The position numbers and the translations under genes are program-made. A DNA stretch of 64,000 nt from Natronococcus occultus SP4. Its GTDB lineage: Archaea > Halobacteriota > Halobacteria > Halobacteriales > Natrialbaceae. Of this stretch, positions 25,553 to 33,978 are shown piece after piece. The first letter of the stretch is position 1. Each line of letters begins with the position of its first letter. The DNA is taken from assembly GCF_000328685.1 (NCBI RefSeq), contig NC_019976.1, positions 186,001 to 250,000 on the forward strand. The letters are read 5' to 3'. The notes under the pieces were generated by a model. It was not told the DNA's origin, searched no databases, and saw only the letters and a program-made list of their open reading frames with translations.

Positions 25553-26320
25553 TCAAATCGAGTGTTCGATGTGGAGTTCGAGTTCGTTGACGGCACTGAG
25601 CACCCGCTCCGGAAGCTCCTCCGTGAGCTGCTCGCCCTTGACGCGGTGAGCGGGCCCGGAGACGCTCAGCGCGCCGATCACCTCGTCGGCCGAGTTCGTT
25701 ACCGCCGCACCGACCGCGTGAACTCCCTCGGTCGTCTCTTGACGGTTGAAAGCGTAGCCCCGCTCGCGGATCCGTTCACACTCCTCCTCGAGTTCCGCAC
25801 GCGTCGTGATGGTGTTCTCGCTTACGCCCTGAAGACCATGGGTGGCAACGATCTCGTCAACCCGCTCGGCGGGCATGTTCGCGAGGATCGACTTCCCGGC
25901 GGCGCTCGTGTGAAGCGGCCCGCGCCGACCGATGTGTGCACCCGTCTGCACCGCGCTCTGTCCGACCTCCGTGTAAAGGTAGACGCGTTCGCCGTCCTCT
26001 TCGACGAGGAACTGCGCGCGCTCCCCGGTTTCCGCGGCCAGAACGTCGACTTTCTCCTTGATCATCGGATACGCTGTCGTCGTTCGCTGTGCGTGACCGC
26101 CAACGGTGAGAAACTGGAGTCCAATACGATAGCTGCCGTCGGACTGGACGACGTAGTTGTGCTCGCGGAGGGTAACGAGATGCCGGTGGACGGTGCTCGA
26201 CGATAGTCCCAGATACTCGGAAATCTCGTCGATCGTTCCCCCGCGTAGTTCACGAATCGCGTCGATGATCGCCAACGACGTTTCGGTCGTCCGTGCCCCG
26301 GTTTTGGGTTTTTTTGCCAT
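25553..26320 (-). CDS. IclR family transcriptional regulator (1)
   Basis: 255 residues from ATG at 26320, exactly one TATA distance (27 bases) from TTTATAA at 26344-26350, so the transcript is probably leaderless. N-terminal winged helix with I-D-E-I-S-E-Y-L-G-L-S-S-S-T-V-H-R-H-L; C-terminal IclR effector domain with R-A-Q-F-L-V-E-E, G-P-L-H-T-S-A-A-G-K-S-I-L-A and G-V-H-A-V-G-A-A-V. IclR proteins bind small organic acids and usually regulate adjacent catabolic genes. Candidate targets are the convergent thiolase-like/DUF35 pair and the MFS/CoA-transferase genes on the other side. Confidence 0.92.
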   Translation of the reverse strand: MAKKPKTGARTTETSLAIIDAIRELRGGTIDEISEYLGLSSSTVHRHLVTLREHNYVVQSDGSYRIGLQFLTVGGHAQRTTTAYPMIKEKVDVLAAETGERAQFLVEEDGERVYLYTEVGQSAVQTGAHIGRRGPLHTSAAGKSILANMPAERVDEIVATHGLQGVSENTITTRAELEEECERIRERGYAFNRQETTEGVHAVGAAVTNSADEVIGALSVSGPAHRVKGEQLTEELPERVLSAVNELELHIEHSI

Positions 26321-26343
26321 GGGTGGTAGTGTGTCTCGAGGAA

Positions 26344-26350
26344 TTATAAA
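26344..26350 (-). promoter_or_regulatory. TATA box of IclR(1)
   Basis: TTTATAA on the minus strand, centred 27 bases before the ATG at 26320. Confidence 0.65.
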
Positions 26351-26473
26351 TGATGGTGTTCCCTGCAGCGACGACCGCCGTCGACGCTCTAGCCTCCGAT
26401 CCGAGGATACGGGACCGGTTGCAGTCGGTGAATCCCTCTCTCCGTCGCCATTGTCCTGTTTTATCATTGTGTT

Positions 26474-26488
26474 GTGACACAGTGTCAC
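26474..26488. promoter_or_regulatory. 15-bp palindrome GTGACA-cag-TGTCAC
   Basis: Perfect 6-bp inverted repeat with a 3-base centre in the divergent IclR(1)/MFS intergenic region, 154 bases upstream of the IclR start. Possible operator; I saw no second copy elsewhere in the window. Confidence 0.4.
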
Positions 26489-26825
26489 TCCTCCAGATTC
26501 TAGTTACAGTAGTACATGTGTAAAATACTTCCGGCGACGTAAACGCCGTTGCGAACCGCCGTCTGAGACACCCGTTATTTCGGAAAGCGCCTTCTCTTGT
26601 GTTCGATCCCGTGTATTCGGATCTAAGTGGCATAGACAGCACCTTCTGTAGGAATCCGTGAGAGCGGTATCCGTCGTCGGGAGACCTCCCCGAGACAGTC
26701 CGAACGAGCGGGACCGGGGCGACGCCGTCGGCCGTATCAGGGAGGGAACCGATTAAGTGTTACCGGAACGGTTCGTTATGACATGCCAGATGCCTTCGAT
26801 CTCCGAACGAGAGTGGTGAGCACCG

Positions 26826-28058
26826 ATGGATGAGAACGATCGATCGATTACGGGATTTACGATGCTCGCACACGGAATCTTTCACACCTACGAGCTGAGC
26901 ATCCCGATCTTCATCGTCATCTGGCTGGACGTCTTCGACGTCTCGGCGTTCGTCCTCGGACTCGTCGTCAGCGTCGGTTACGGGCTCATCGGCGTCGGTG
27001 CGATTCCGAGCGGTCTGCTCTCGGATACGTACGGCTCGCGTCGACTGATCGTCGCGTCGGTCGTCGGAATGGGCAGCGGGTTCTTTATGCTCGCGCTCGC
27101 GCCGAACGTTTACGTGCTGATGGTAGCGATCATCATCTGGGGCGTCGCCGCGAGCGTCTACCACCCCGCTGGGCTGTCGCTGATCAGCCGCGGCGCGAAG
27201 AACCGCGGAACGGTGTTCGCCTACCACGGCGTCGGCGGTAACATCGGAACCGCGTTCGGCCCGCTGCTGACCGCATCGTTGCTGCTCTTTCTTGACTGGC
27301 GGGTCGTCGTCGTCGCCCTTACGGTACCGGCCGTCGCCGTCGTCGCGTTCGGTTCGCTGATCGAGTTCAACGAGGACGCTGCAACCGCGGCCGACGGGGG
27401 CGACGACTCGAGCGACGAGCGGTCGTCGATGGATCTCAAGTCGATCGTCGACGACTCGCGGCTGCTTCTCACCACGGGCTTTCTGCTTACGTTTGCCGCG
27501 ATCATGATCTACGGAATCTACTACCGCGGACTGCTGACGTTCCTGCCCGACATGATCGGCGGTCTCCCCCAGTTCGAGACCTACGAGATCTTCGGACAGG
27601 AAGCCGAGCCGGCCCAGTACATCTACACGGGGATCCTGATGGTCGGGATCCTCGGCCAGTACGCCGGCGGACGGATCACCGACCACGTACGGACGGAGTA
27701 CGCGTTCCTTTCGTCGCTGACCGCCCTCGGCGTCCTGGCGTTTGTCTTCATCCCGTCGGTCGGCTGGGGGCTCGCGCCGTTCCTGCTGGTCTGTGCCGCC
27801 ATCGGCTTTTTCCTCTACGCAACTGCGCCGATCTACCAGGTTGTGATCGCGGAGTACGCTGCTGCCGACGTTCACGGCCTCTCCTACGGCTACGCCTACC
27901 TCGGCATGTTCGGCTTCGGCGCGGCGGGTGCCGCGCTCGCCGGCTCGTTGCTCACCTACGCGAACGAGACGGTGCTGCTCGGAACGCTTGGTGCGCTCGC
28001 GCTGGTCGGCGCCGGGATCGTCCTCGTTCTGCTTGCGCTGTACAGTGGGAATGAGTAA
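26826..28058 (+). CDS. MFS transporter
   Basis: 410 residues with twelve predicted membrane helices in two halves; the cytoplasmic loop (about 180-205) is acidic with D-D-S-S-D-E-R. The motif A-like loop between helices 2 and 3 reads G-L-L-S-D-T-Y-G-S-R-R, the usual G-x-x-x-D-x-x-G-R-R. Substrate not predictable from sequence, but the position between IclR(1) and a CoA-transferase gene suggests an organic acid whose CoA ester is made by the neighbouring enzymes. Confidence 0.88.
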   Translation: MDENDRSITGFTMLAHGIFHTYELSIPIFIVIWLDVFDVSAFVLGLVVSVGYGLIGVGAIPSGLLSDTYGSRRLIVASVVGMGSGFFMLALAPNVYVLMVAIIIWGVAASVYHPAGLSLISRGAKNRGTVFAYHGVGGNIGTAFGPLLTASLLLFLDWRVVVVALTVPAVAVVAFGSLIEFNEDAATAADGGDDSSDERSSMDLKSIVDDSRLLLTTGFLLTFAAIMIYGIYYRGLLTFLPDMIGGLPQFETYEIFGQEAEPAQYIYTGILMVGILGQYAGGRITDHVRTEYAFLSSLTALGVLAFVFIPSVGWGLAPFLLVCAAIGFFLYATAPIYQVVIAEYAAADVHGLSYGYAYLGMFGFGAAGAALAGSLLTYANETVLLGTLGALALVGAGIVLVLLALYSGNE

Positions 28059-28070
28059 CTAACAACAAGA

Positions 28071-28077
28071 TTTAATA
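28071..28077 (+). promoter_or_regulatory. TATA box of frameshifted CoA-transferase gene
   Basis: TTTAATA, centred 27 bases before the ATG at 28101, indicating a leaderless transcript and confirming the start codon. Confidence 0.6.
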
Positions 28078-28100
28078 CCGTTATCTCGCATGCTTGGGGT

Positions 28101-29352
28101 ATGGTAGCCAGAGCTAGCCACGGAATTCTCGACGATATTACCGTCGTCGATCTCACGACGTTCGTGACCGGCGGGTTCGCGACCCTGATGCTCGCGAACC
28201 AGGGCGCGGAAGTGATCAAGGTCGAACGGCCGAAAGTCGGCGACGACAGTCGCCACTCCGGTCCGCCGTTCGTCGACGTCGACGAGTACGAAGGAACGGG
28301 GCGAGGCGGCCTCCGAGCACGGCGAGTCGCCGTACTTCTGGACGGTCAACTACGACAAGCGAAGCGTCGAACTCGACCTCAAGTCCGAGGAGGGGTACGA
28401 AATCTGCCGGAAGCTGATCGACGAGGCCGACGTCGTCGTCGAGAACTTCAGACCCGGAACGGCCGAACGCCTCGGGCTCGGCTACGAGGACCTGGCCGAG
28501 GACCACCCTGAACTGGTCTACTGTTCGATCTCCGCGTTCGGCGACTCCGGCCCCTGGAGCGACCGTCCCGGCTACGACCTGCTGATCCAGGGAATGAGCG
28601 GCATGATGAGCGTCACCGGTCCCGAGGACGGCGACCCCGTCAAGGTCGGCCTCCCACAGACGGACCTGATCACTGCGATGTGGTCCGCGTTCGGGATCGT
28701 CAACGCGCTCTACCGGCGCGAGCGGACCGGCGAGGGCGAGCGCGTCGAACTCGGGATGCTCGACGCGTCGCTGCCCTGGCTGACAAAACAGGCCGCGAAG
28801 GCGTTCGTCGGCGAGGAGCCGGGTCGGATGGGAACGAAAGATCCCGTTCTCGCGCCTTACCAGAGCTACCCGACCGCGGACGGCTACCTGAACGTCGCCT
28901 GCGGCAACCAGAAGCTATGGGAACAGCTCTGCGAAGAGATCGGTCGCGAGGAGCTCGCCACTGATCCCCGGTTCGAATCTAACGCCGATCGGGTCGAGAA
29001 CATGGACGTCCTCGAGGAGGAGCTCGCCGAGACGTTCACCGAGCGGTCGACCGACGAGTGGGTCGAGCGCCTCGCCGAGGACGCGGGTCTCCCGGTGGGG
29101 CCGGTCTACAGCGTCGACGAGGCCCTGAACAACGAACAGGTCACTGCACGGGGCGCGGTCGAGACGCGTTCCCACCCCGCGGCCGGAGAGATACCGATCC
29201 TCGAGCATCCGTTGAACTTCTCGGAGTCCGAAAGCGGGTTTGACGAGGCGCCGCCCATGCTGGGCGAGGACACCGAGGCGGTCGTCGAGGCGCTGGGCTA
29301 CTCGGAGCAGGAGATCGAGGAGCTCCGCGAGAAGGGCGTACTGTCCGGATAG
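28101..29352 (+). pseudogene. CaiB/BaiF CoA-transferase interrupted by a frameshift
   Basis: The family III CoA-transferase pattern begins at 28101 (D-L-T-T-F-V-T-G-G-F-A, then A-E-V-I-K-V-E-R-P, residues 1-65) and continues in the next frame from about 28300: A-A-S-E-H-G-E-S-P-Y-F-W-T-V-N-Y-D-K-R-S-V, V-E-N-F-R-P-G-T, S-G-M-M-S-V-T-G-P-E-D-G and the catalytic-Asp block G-M-L-D-A-S-L. The switch falls in GGAACGGGGCGAG; removing one G from GGGG (28298-28301) restores one frame through the junction. So this is either a recent single-base mutation or a sequencing error in a homopolymer; the rest is intact. The enzyme would move CoA between carboxylic acids. A paralogue is at 31248-32444. Confidence 0.85.
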
Positions 29353-29491
29353 CTCGATCGAGAGACCTCAGGAGCTGCCGCACCGTCGAGCCTGCCAGCG
29401 GCACGTGACCCCTGCAGCGTCGAAAGCGATACCTCGCGGTATCGCGGCGATAGCCCCGCATACGGTCGGAAACGGACTGCGGGCGTCGAAG

Positions 29492-29500
29492 GATTTATGA
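29492..29500 (+). promoter_or_regulatory. TATA box of ThDP-enzyme gene
   Basis: GATTTATGA; predicted transcript start near 29523 gives a leader of about 24 bases with GGAG ten bases before the ATG, one of the few places here where a Shine-Dalgarno-like site could matter. Confidence 0.45.
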
Positions 29501-29546
29501 TAATGCTCGGGAGTAGGAGTAGGTAGCCTTCGCCGGAGCAAACACT

Positions 29547-31157
29547 ATGGACGTCAATCAAGCGATCGCACGTACCCTGAAAGAGGAAGGAGTAGAGTAC
29601 CTGTTCGGATTCCCGAGCAACCCGCTTTTCGACACCGGTGCGGCCGAAGAGGAAGGGATTCGAACTATCATTACTAGACAGGAACGGACCGCTGTCCACA
29701 TGGCCGACGCCGTCGGCCGACTGAGTTCGGGCAACCGCGTCGGCGCGTTCGCGTGCCAGCACGGTCCCGGAACGGAGAACTCGTTCGGCGGCGTCGCACA
29801 GGCCTACGGCGAGTCCGCACCGATCGTCGCGATTCCGGCCGGCTACGACGAGGCGAAGACCGACGTCGACCCCAAGTTCAACTCGCTGGTCAACTACCAG
29901 CACGTGAGCAAGTCCTGCGAGCAGCTGACCAAACCCGACGCTGTCGGTGAAACGATGCGTCGCGCGTTCAGCGCGGCCCGGAACGGTCGTCCGCGTCCGG
30001 CTGTCGTCGAAGTGCCCAAGGACGTCTTCTACACCGACCTCTCCGAGGAGTTCGAGTACCAGCCGACGTCGTCGAACCGAACCGGCCCCGATCCGAACGA
30101 AGTCGACGAGATCGCGGACGTTCTGCTGGCGGCCGAGAATCCCGTGATCTTCGCCGGGCAGGGCGTCCACTACGCCGAGGGGTGGGACGAGCTACGGGAG
30201 CTGGCCGAGACCCTCGAGGCACCCGTCGCGACCAGCCTCAACGGGAAAAGCGCCTTCCCGGAGGACCACCCGCTGTCGCTTGGCGCCGCCAGCAAGAGCG
30301 AACCGGGCCAGCTCGCACACTTTATGCGGGAGGCCGACGTCCTGTTCGGGATCGGCTGTAGCTTCACCGACACTGCCTACGGGCTCACCGTTCCCGACGG
30401 ACCGACGATCGTCCACTCGACGCTCGACTCGACGGACATCGACAAGGACGTCGAATCCGACTACTCGCTGGTCGGCGACGCCAAGCTGACCCTGGACGCG
30501 CTGGTCGATTCGGTCGGGGCACAAGTCGACGACTCCCGCGGCCGGTTCGACGACGTCGTCGGCGAGATCGAGGACGCACGTGAGGCGTGGCTCGACAAGT
30601 GGCGACCGAAGCTCACCGCCGACGAGACGCCGATCAACCCCTACCGCGTGATCAACGAGCTCACCGAGGTCCTCAACGCCGAGGAGACGATCATTACCCA
30701 CGACGCGGGCAACCCGCGGGACTTCCTGGCGCCGTTCTGGGAGTCGACCGAGCCGCTGTCGTACATCGGCTGGGGGAAGACGACCCAGCTCGGCTACGGG
30801 CTCGGCCTCGCAATGGGCGCGAAGCTGCTCCACCCCGACAAGCTCTGTGTCAATCTCATGGGCGACGGCGCGATCGGGATGACCGGGCTGGACTTCGAGA
30901 CGGCCGCCCGCGAGGAGATCCCGATCCTGACGATCCACCTGAACAACTACGAGATGGCCGCCTACGACACGCCGTTCTCCGGGGACTTCGCCGACGTCGG
31001 CGAGGCGCTGGGCGGCTACGGCGAGCGCGTCGAGGACCCCGACGAGGTCGGGCCGGCGATCGAGCGCGCCGTCGAACAGACCGAGTCCGGCACGCCCGCG
31101 CTGCTCGAGATCATCACCTCGAAGGAGACCGAGCTCTCGCGGCCGGACCTCGAGTAG
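29547..31157 (+). CDS. thiamine-diphosphate-dependent enzyme (acetolactate synthase-like superfamily)
   Basis: 536 residues in the usual PYR, central and PP domain order. The PYR domain has the catalytic Glu in T-R-Q-E-R-T-A-V-H-M-A-D-A (near residue 48). The PP domain has the ThDP motif M-G-D-G-A-I-G-M ... N-N-Y (near 440-470). The family includes acetolactate synthase, oxalyl-CoA decarboxylase, 2-hydroxyacyl-CoA lyase, sulfoacetaldehyde acetyltransferase and benzoylformate decarboxylase; the sequence does not let me choose. Context: CoA-transferase genes on both sides, which is the partnership seen for oxalyl-CoA decarboxylase with formyl-CoA transferase, but a 2-hydroxyacyl-CoA lyase or decarboxylase would fit as well. 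Glyoxylate carboligase is unlikely because that enzyme lacks this Glu. Confidence 0.85.
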   Translation: MDVNQAIARTLKEEGVEYLFGFPSNPLFDTGAAEEEGIRTIITRQERTAVHMADAVGRLSSGNRVGAFACQHGPGTENSFGGVAQAYGESAPIVAIPAGYDEAKTDVDPKFNSLVNYQHVSKSCEQLTKPDAVGETMRRAFSAARNGRPRPAVVEVPKDVFYTDLSEEFEYQPTSSNRTGPDPNEVDEIADVLLAAENPVIFAGQGVHYAEGWDELRELAETLEAPVATSLNGKSAFPEDHPLSLGAASKSEPGQLAHFMREADVLFGIGCSFTDTAYGLTVPDGPTIVHSTLDSTDIDKDVESDYSLVGDAKLTLDALVDSVGAQVDDSRGRFDDVVGEIEDAREAWLDKWRPKLTADETPINPYRVINELTEVLNAEETIITHDAGNPRDFLAPFWESTEPLSYIGWGKTTQLGYGLGLAMGAKLLHPDKLCVNLMGDGAIGMTGLDFETAAREEIPILTIHLNNYEMAAYDTPFSGDFADVGEALGGYGERVEDPDEVGPAIERAVEQTESGTPALLEIITSKETELSRPDLE

Positions 31158-31247
31158 GACGGCACGGCCGAACGCTCTTCTATCTACTTTCGCTCAGTAA
31201 GCCGTCGCTCCCGTTCGAAAACGGTTCGAGAAAAACGGTCGAGCGCG

Positions 31248-32444
31248 TCAGTCGCCGAACGCGCCGCCCTCGCTCCACTCCTCGAGGGTCGTCTGATCGT
31301 CCGCGAGCTCGTCGAACACGTCCTCGGTGTGCTCGCCCAGCCGCGGCGCCGGCGAGCGCACGACGGCGTCGTGATCGGGGTAGTTGATCGGGTGACCCGG
31401 TAGTAGACACTCCCCCCAGTCGGGGTCCTCGTGGGAAACGACGAGGTTGCGGGCGTCGGTCTGCTCGTCCGCGACGACGTCGGCCACATCGTTGATCGGG
31501 CCACAGGGGAAGTTCGCAGCCGTCAGCTGCTCGAGCCAGTGCTCGGTGGACTCCTCCTCGAGGGCCGCCTGGATCAGCTCCGTCACGCGCTCGGCGTTGT
31601 CCTGGCGGTCGTCGTTGGTCGGGTACTCCCGCAGCTCCTCTGCGCCGACGAGATCGACGAAGTCGTCCCAGCGCTCGTCGCTGGGGACGCCGGTGACGAT
31701 CGCGCCGTCGGCGGTCTCGAAGCGCTGGTAGGGAACGAGCGTCTGGTGGGTCACGCCCTGGGGTCCGGGAACGGAGCCGTCCATCGAGTACTCCGTGAGG
31801 TACTCGTTGAGCAGGGTGACGATCGAGTCGAACAGGCCGACGTCGAACTTGCCGACGAACGCGTCGGCGTCCTCGGCGCGGTCGCGCTCGGAGAGCCGCG
31901 CGAGGACGCCCATCGCGGCGAACATCCCCGTGGTGAGATCGCCGATCGCCTGGCCGACCTTGACGGGCTCGCCGTCCTCGGGGCCGGTGACGCTCATGAT
32001 TCCGCCCTCGGCCTGGAGGATGAGATCGAGCCCCGGCTGGGCTCGCTTGGGACCGGTCTCGCCGTACCCCTTGATGCTGGCGTAGACGATCTCGGGATTG
32101 TGCTCGCTGATCTCGTCGTAACCGATCCCGAGCTTGTCGGTGACGCCGTAGCCGAAGTTCTCGACGAACACGTCGGCGCTGGCGATCAGCTCGCGGGCGG
32201 CCTCCGTGCCCGCGTCGGTCTTGAGATCGAGGGTGACCGAGCGCTTGTTGCGGTTGTTCGCCATGAAATAACCCGACTTGCCCTCGGGGCCGATCCCCTG
32301 GGATCGGGCCGGGTCGCCGACGCCCGGCCGCTCGATCTTCACGACGTCGGCGCCCATATCGGCGAGCAACGCGCCACAGAACGGTCCGGCACGGTGACCG
32401 GTCATCTCGACTACCGAGACGTCGGCGAGCGGTCCCCCGGTCAT
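31248..32444 (-). CDS. CaiB/BaiF family III CoA-transferase
   Basis: 398 residues from ATG at 32444, which overlaps the stop of the upstream crotonase-like gene (ATGA). Family blocks: V-V-E-M-T-G-H-R-A-G-P-F-C-G near the N-terminus, A-D-V-V-K-I-E-R-P-G-V-G-D, N-K-R-S-V-T-L-D-L-K, S-V-T-G-P-E-D-G-E-P-V-K-V-G and the likely catalytic Asp in V-G-L-F-D-S-I. These enzymes transfer CoA between two acids through an aspartyl-CoA mixed anhydride. Substrates in the family include oxalate/formate, succinate/itaconate, mesaconate and carnitine; none is indicated by sequence alone. Full-length, unlike the paralogue at 28101. Confidence 0.9.
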   Translation of the reverse strand: MTGGPLADVSVVEMTGHRAGPFCGALLADMGADVVKIERPGVGDPARSQGIGPEGKSGYFMANNRNKRSVTLDLKTDAGTEAARELIASADVFVENFGYGVTDKLGIGYDEISEHNPEIVYASIKGYGETGPKRAQPGLDLILQAEGGIMSVTGPEDGEPVKVGQAIGDLTTGMFAAMGVLARLSERDRAEDADAFVGKFDVGLFDSIVTLLNEYLTEYSMDGSVPGPQGVTHQTLVPYQRFETADGAIVTGVPSDERWDDFVDLVGAEELREYPTNDDRQDNAERVTELIQAALEEESTEHWLEQLTAANFPCGPINDVADVVADEQTDARNLVVSHEDPDWGECLLPGHPINYPDHDAVVRSPAPRLGEHTEDVFDELADDQTTLEEWSEGGAFGD

Positions 32445-33226
32445 TGTCCCTCGTTGAACTCGTCGACCAGCTCGCGGCGCTCGTCGGTGGCGAACTGCTC
32501 CCACCAGATCTCGGCCTCCTGTTCCCGCGCCGTCTCGAGACTGTCGGCGTGTACCGCGCCGTTGATCGCGCGCTTGGAGTTTTTCACCGCCTCGCGGCCG
32601 GTGTCCTGGATCCCGTCGACGATCCCGTCGACGGTCTCGTCTAGCTCCTCGCGCGGGACGGCGTGGTTGACCAGTCCGATCCGCTCGGCCTCGTCGGCGT
32701 CGATCATCCCTGCGGTGTAGACGAGCTCTTTGGCCTTGGCCTCGCCGACCAGTTCGACCGCCCGCCAGGTCGAGCCGCCGGTCGGGATCTGGCCGATGTT
32801 CGCCGTCGGCACGCCGAACTTCGCGTCGTTGACGGCGATCCGAAGATCGCAGTACATCGCGAAGATCAGACCGCCGCCGACGCAGTAGCCGTTGATCTTC
32901 GCGATCACCGGCGCGTGACAGTCGTACGGCTTCTGGTACATCTCGTAGAACAGCTCCTGGCGGTCCTTCTGGAGCGGGTCGTGGTCCTCGGCCGTCCCGG
33001 CGTACTGGGAGATGTCGGCGCCCGCGGAGAAGGCGTCCTCGCCCTCGCCGGTAATCACCACGGCGTCGATGTCGCGGTTCAGCTGGATCTCGTCGAACGC
33101 GCGCTTGAGATCGAGCATGACCTCGTTGTTGAGCGCGTTGTAGACCTCGGGACGGTGGAACTCGATCGTCGCGATCCCGTCGTCGACGTCGACGGTAATG
33201 CTTTCATAAGCACTGTAGCTAACCAT
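32441..33226 (-). CDS. crotonase-fold protein without the two catalytic glutamates
   Basis: 261 residues from ATG at 33226, about 30 bases after an AT-rich box at 33253-33264. The oxyanion-hole loop A-G-A-D-I (68-72) and G-G-G (117-119) are intact. At the positions of the hydratase glutamates (rat Glu144 and Glu164) this protein has Ile121 (G-G-G-L-I-F-A-M-Y-C-D) and Thr141 (F-G-V-P-T-A-N-I-G). It should therefore bind acyl-CoA but is not expected to hydrate it by the standard mechanism; crotonase relatives with replaced glutamates act as isomerases, decarboxylases, hydrolases or dehalogenases. Translational coupling to the CoA-transferase suggests consecutive steps on one acid. Confidence 0.82.
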   Translation of the reverse strand: MVSYSAYESITVDVDDGIATIEFHRPEVYNALNNEVMLDLKRAFDEIQLNRDIDAVVITGEGEDAFSAGADISQYAGTAEDHDPLQKDRQELFYEMYQKPYDCHAPVIAKINGYCVGGGLIFAMYCDLRIAVNDAKFGVPTANIGQIPTGGSTWRAVELVGEAKAKELVYTAGMIDADEAERIGLVNHAVPREELDETVDGIVDGIQDTGREAVKNSKRAINGAVHADSLETAREQEAEIWWEQFATDERRELVDEFNEGQ

Positions 33227-33307
33227 ACCCCCTTGTTGGTGAGTCTCTCGCAAAAAATTTTGTATTACGGCGTCAGCCGCTTCGGCTTGCCCTGGACGGA
33301 CCTCCGG

Positions 33308-33736
33308 TCACTCGGTCCGAAGCGAGACGACGGGCGTCGAGGCGTTCAACAGAATCGACTGGACGACGCTTCCGAACAGCGCCTTCCCGACCGGCGACCG
33401 TTTGCGTCCGGCGATCACGAGGTAACTCGCCCCCTCCTTGTCGGCGTAGTTGACGACCTCGTCGGCCGGATCGCCGAGCAATCCGACCGGGGTCGCCTCG
33501 ACACCGACGTCCTCGATCGCCTCCGCGGCGATCGCTTCGGCGATCTCGACGACATCCGCTACCGGTACCGTCTCCCCCGTCTCGCTGACGTTCGTCCGTT
33601 CGAGGGAGACGAACTCGTCGCGGGTGAGAACGTGGACGACCTCGACCGGTTCGTCGAGGGCCTCGCCGAGCTGATGTGCATGGGTGATAACGGAATCTGC
33701 CCTGTCGGAACGATCGATCGCTGCAACGACGGTCAT
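33308..33736 (-). CDS. universal stress protein (UspA family)
   Basis: 142 residues from ATG at 33736; a TATA box (33760-33766) 27 bases upstream fixes this start against an in-frame ATG seven codons earlier. UspA fold: M-T-V-V-A-A-I-D-R-S-D-R-A at the N-terminus, V-V-H-V-L for strand 2, Y-L-V-I-A-G-R-K-R-S-P-V-G-K-A-L-F-G-S-V near the C-terminus, the degenerate nucleotide-binding loop seen in many haloarchaeal Usp proteins. Usp genes often accompany transporters in haloarchaea, and this one sits 242 bases from the divergent TctC gene. Confidence 0.88.
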   Translation of the reverse strand: MTVVAAIDRSDRADSVITHAHQLGEALDEPVEVVHVLTRDEFVSLERTNVSETGETVPVADVVEIAEAIAAEAIEDVGVEATPVGLLGDPADEVVNYADKEGASYLVIAGRKRSPVGKALFGSVVQSILLNASTPVVSLRTE

Positions 33737-33759
33737 AGCTCTGTCGACGGTCTCCACCC

Positions 33760-33766
33760 ATAAATC
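33760..33766 (-). promoter_or_regulatory. TATA box of Usp gene
   Basis: GATTTAT-like sequence on the minus strand (TAAATC on the plus strand), 27 bases before the start codon; indicates a leaderless message. Confidence 0.55.
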
Positions 33767-33892
33767 AGTTACCCGCAGACCGACACTATCACCTATCCGA
33801 GACGAACGGTTTCGCTTATCGTAGAATTATGCTCGCTTTCTAAATGTTGATTTTTCAGTAGAAGTGTCTCTATCTTTCGACACAAGAGAAAG

Positions 33893-33900
33893 CTTTATAT
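33893..33900 (+). promoter_or_regulatory. TATA box of tctCBA operon
   Basis: CTTTATAT in a long AT-rich stretch. The predicted transcript begins near 33924, giving a leader of about 55 bases, longer than for most genes here. Confidence 0.6.
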
Positions 33901-33978
33901 CTATACTGTTTGATCATGGTACTGTGACCCTGACACACGGAGTCGAATAACACATCCCAGGGTCTGTGGTCGATACGT

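Larger units (their letters stand above)
26321..26825. other. divergent intergenic region IclR(1)/MFS
   Basis: 505 bases without a gene. Contents: the IclR TATA box next to its start codon, a perfect palindrome GTGACA-cag-TGTCAC (26474-26488), and a weak TATA candidate GATTAAGTG near 26750 for the MFS gene. Confidence 0.55.

Noticed and set aside
29547-31157. Assignment as glyoxylate carboligase, which would complete a glycerate pathway with the glycerate kinase
   Set aside because: Glyoxylate carboligase lacks the ThDP-activating Glu, which is present here (T-R-Q-E-R); the tartronate-semialdehyde step is therefore not shown.
24020-33226. Oxalate degradation by CoA-transferase plus oxalyl-CoA decarboxylase
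   Set aside because: The gene pairing fits, but neither the ThDP enzyme nor the CoA-transferases show features specific enough, and the thiolase-like and crotonase-like genes have no place in that pathway.
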